NCBI GenBank assembly: GCA_023896275.1
Contig: MLDA01000003.1
Span: 1-64,000, forward strand
From: Kocuria rosea subsp. polaris
GTDB taxonomy: Bacteria > Actinomycetota > Actinomycetes > Actinomycetales > Micrococcaceae
DNA: 64,000 nucleotides
Reading direction: 5' to 3'
A program made the translations under genes and the position numbers. Below the pieces are notes generated by a model. The model did no database searches. It was not told the origin of the DNA and saw nothing but the letters and a program-made list of their open reading frames with translations. Each line of letters starts with the position of its first letter. Positions within the stretch are counted from its first letter, which is position 1. Positions 63,927-64,000 of this stretch are shown here, in pieces.

Positions 63927-64000
63927 GTGTCGCAGCCCATCGACGTCGGAACCGTGCTCGGCGGACGGTACAAGGTGACGAGCACCGTGCTGAGCTCGAC
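63927..64000 (+). CDS. Kinase-like protein, N-terminal fragment (cut by window edge)
   Basis: Only 24 codons are visible: a GTG after GGGAG, then SQPIDVGTVLGGRYKVTSTV. The GxxLGGRYxV pattern is the start of a eukaryote-type protein kinase domain (strand before the glycine-rich loop). In Actinobacteria a protein kinase-like gene, often with degenerate catalytic residues, follows murJ and its product is thought to control MurJ through a FhaA-type partner. Active or pseudokinase cannot be decided from this fragment. Confidence 0.6.
   Translation, partial: MSQPIDVGTVLGGRYKVTSTVLSS

Overview
The window is a high-GC actinobacterial chromosome segment, most likely from the order Micrococcales and plausibly Micrococcaceae (Arthrobacter-like). 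This rests on GC-rich codon use, the rpsF-ssb-rpsR-rplI-dnaB block, the tRNA nucleotidyltransferase/NUDIX/MurJ/kinase-like block that lies near oriC in Actinobacteria, an Rpf cell-wall enzyme, an actinobacterial-type inositol-phosphate synthase and a GT87-type glycosyltransferase. Genus assignment is inference. I see no rRNA, tRNA, CRISPR array, insertion sequence or prophage.

Region 1 (1-8.6 kb): the N-terminal part of a secreted, repeat-bearing surface protein running off the left edge; a HAD hydrolase; a CPBP membrane protease; a heterodimeric ABC exporter; a small conserved-looking protein.

Region 2 (8.9-31.1 kb) is the centre of interest: a large purine/urate/allantoin/glyoxylate catabolic locus. 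8-oxoguanine deaminase and two NCS2 permeases would supply urate. Urate oxidase, hydroxyisourate hydrolase and OHCU decarboxylase give (S)-allantoin, allantoinase opens the ring, and AllE (ureidoglycine aminohydrolase) acts further down. Glyoxylate is then disposed of by two routes: Gcl, GlxR, Hyi and glycerate kinase (glycerate pathway), or malate synthase plus malic enzyme. An IclR-family regulator sits in the middle. A 15-bp palindrome, TTCCA-N5-TGGAA, recurs at five promoters of this locus and is the likely operator. No allantoate amidohydrolase, ureidoglycolate lyase or ureidoglycolate dehydrogenase is present. Unassigned members are a HpcH/HpaI-like protein (DUF6986 type), a YfcC-type transporter and two small proteins of 73 and 66 residues.

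Region 3 (31.1-36.7 kb): accessory metabolism, with a BNR-repeat protein paired with a MoaD-like protein, kynureninase, a GyrI-like effector-binding protein, serine acetyltransferase, a CGNR/ABATE-type regulator and a HAD-IIB phosphatase.

Region 4 (36.7-43.8 kb): the replication/ribosome block (dnaB, rplI, rpsR, ssb, rpsF). A dense cluster of DnaA-box-like 9-mers lies upstream of dnaB, followed by an ArsR/MFS pair and a membrane protein with an L7/L12-like tail. An Rpf-LysM protein follows, with an MtrA-like direct repeat upstream.

Region 5 (43.9-64 kb): M18 aminopeptidase, a NarL-type two-component system with an ABC-2 transporter, an FAD oxidoreductase, a GT87-like glycosyltransferase, ROK kinase, inositol-phosphate synthase, formate-THF ligase, three tiny genes with strong ribosome binding sites, a DUF418 protein, a phosphoglycerate-mutase-like phosphatase, CCA-adding enzyme, NUDIX hydrolase, MurJ and the start of a kinase-like protein cut by the right edge.
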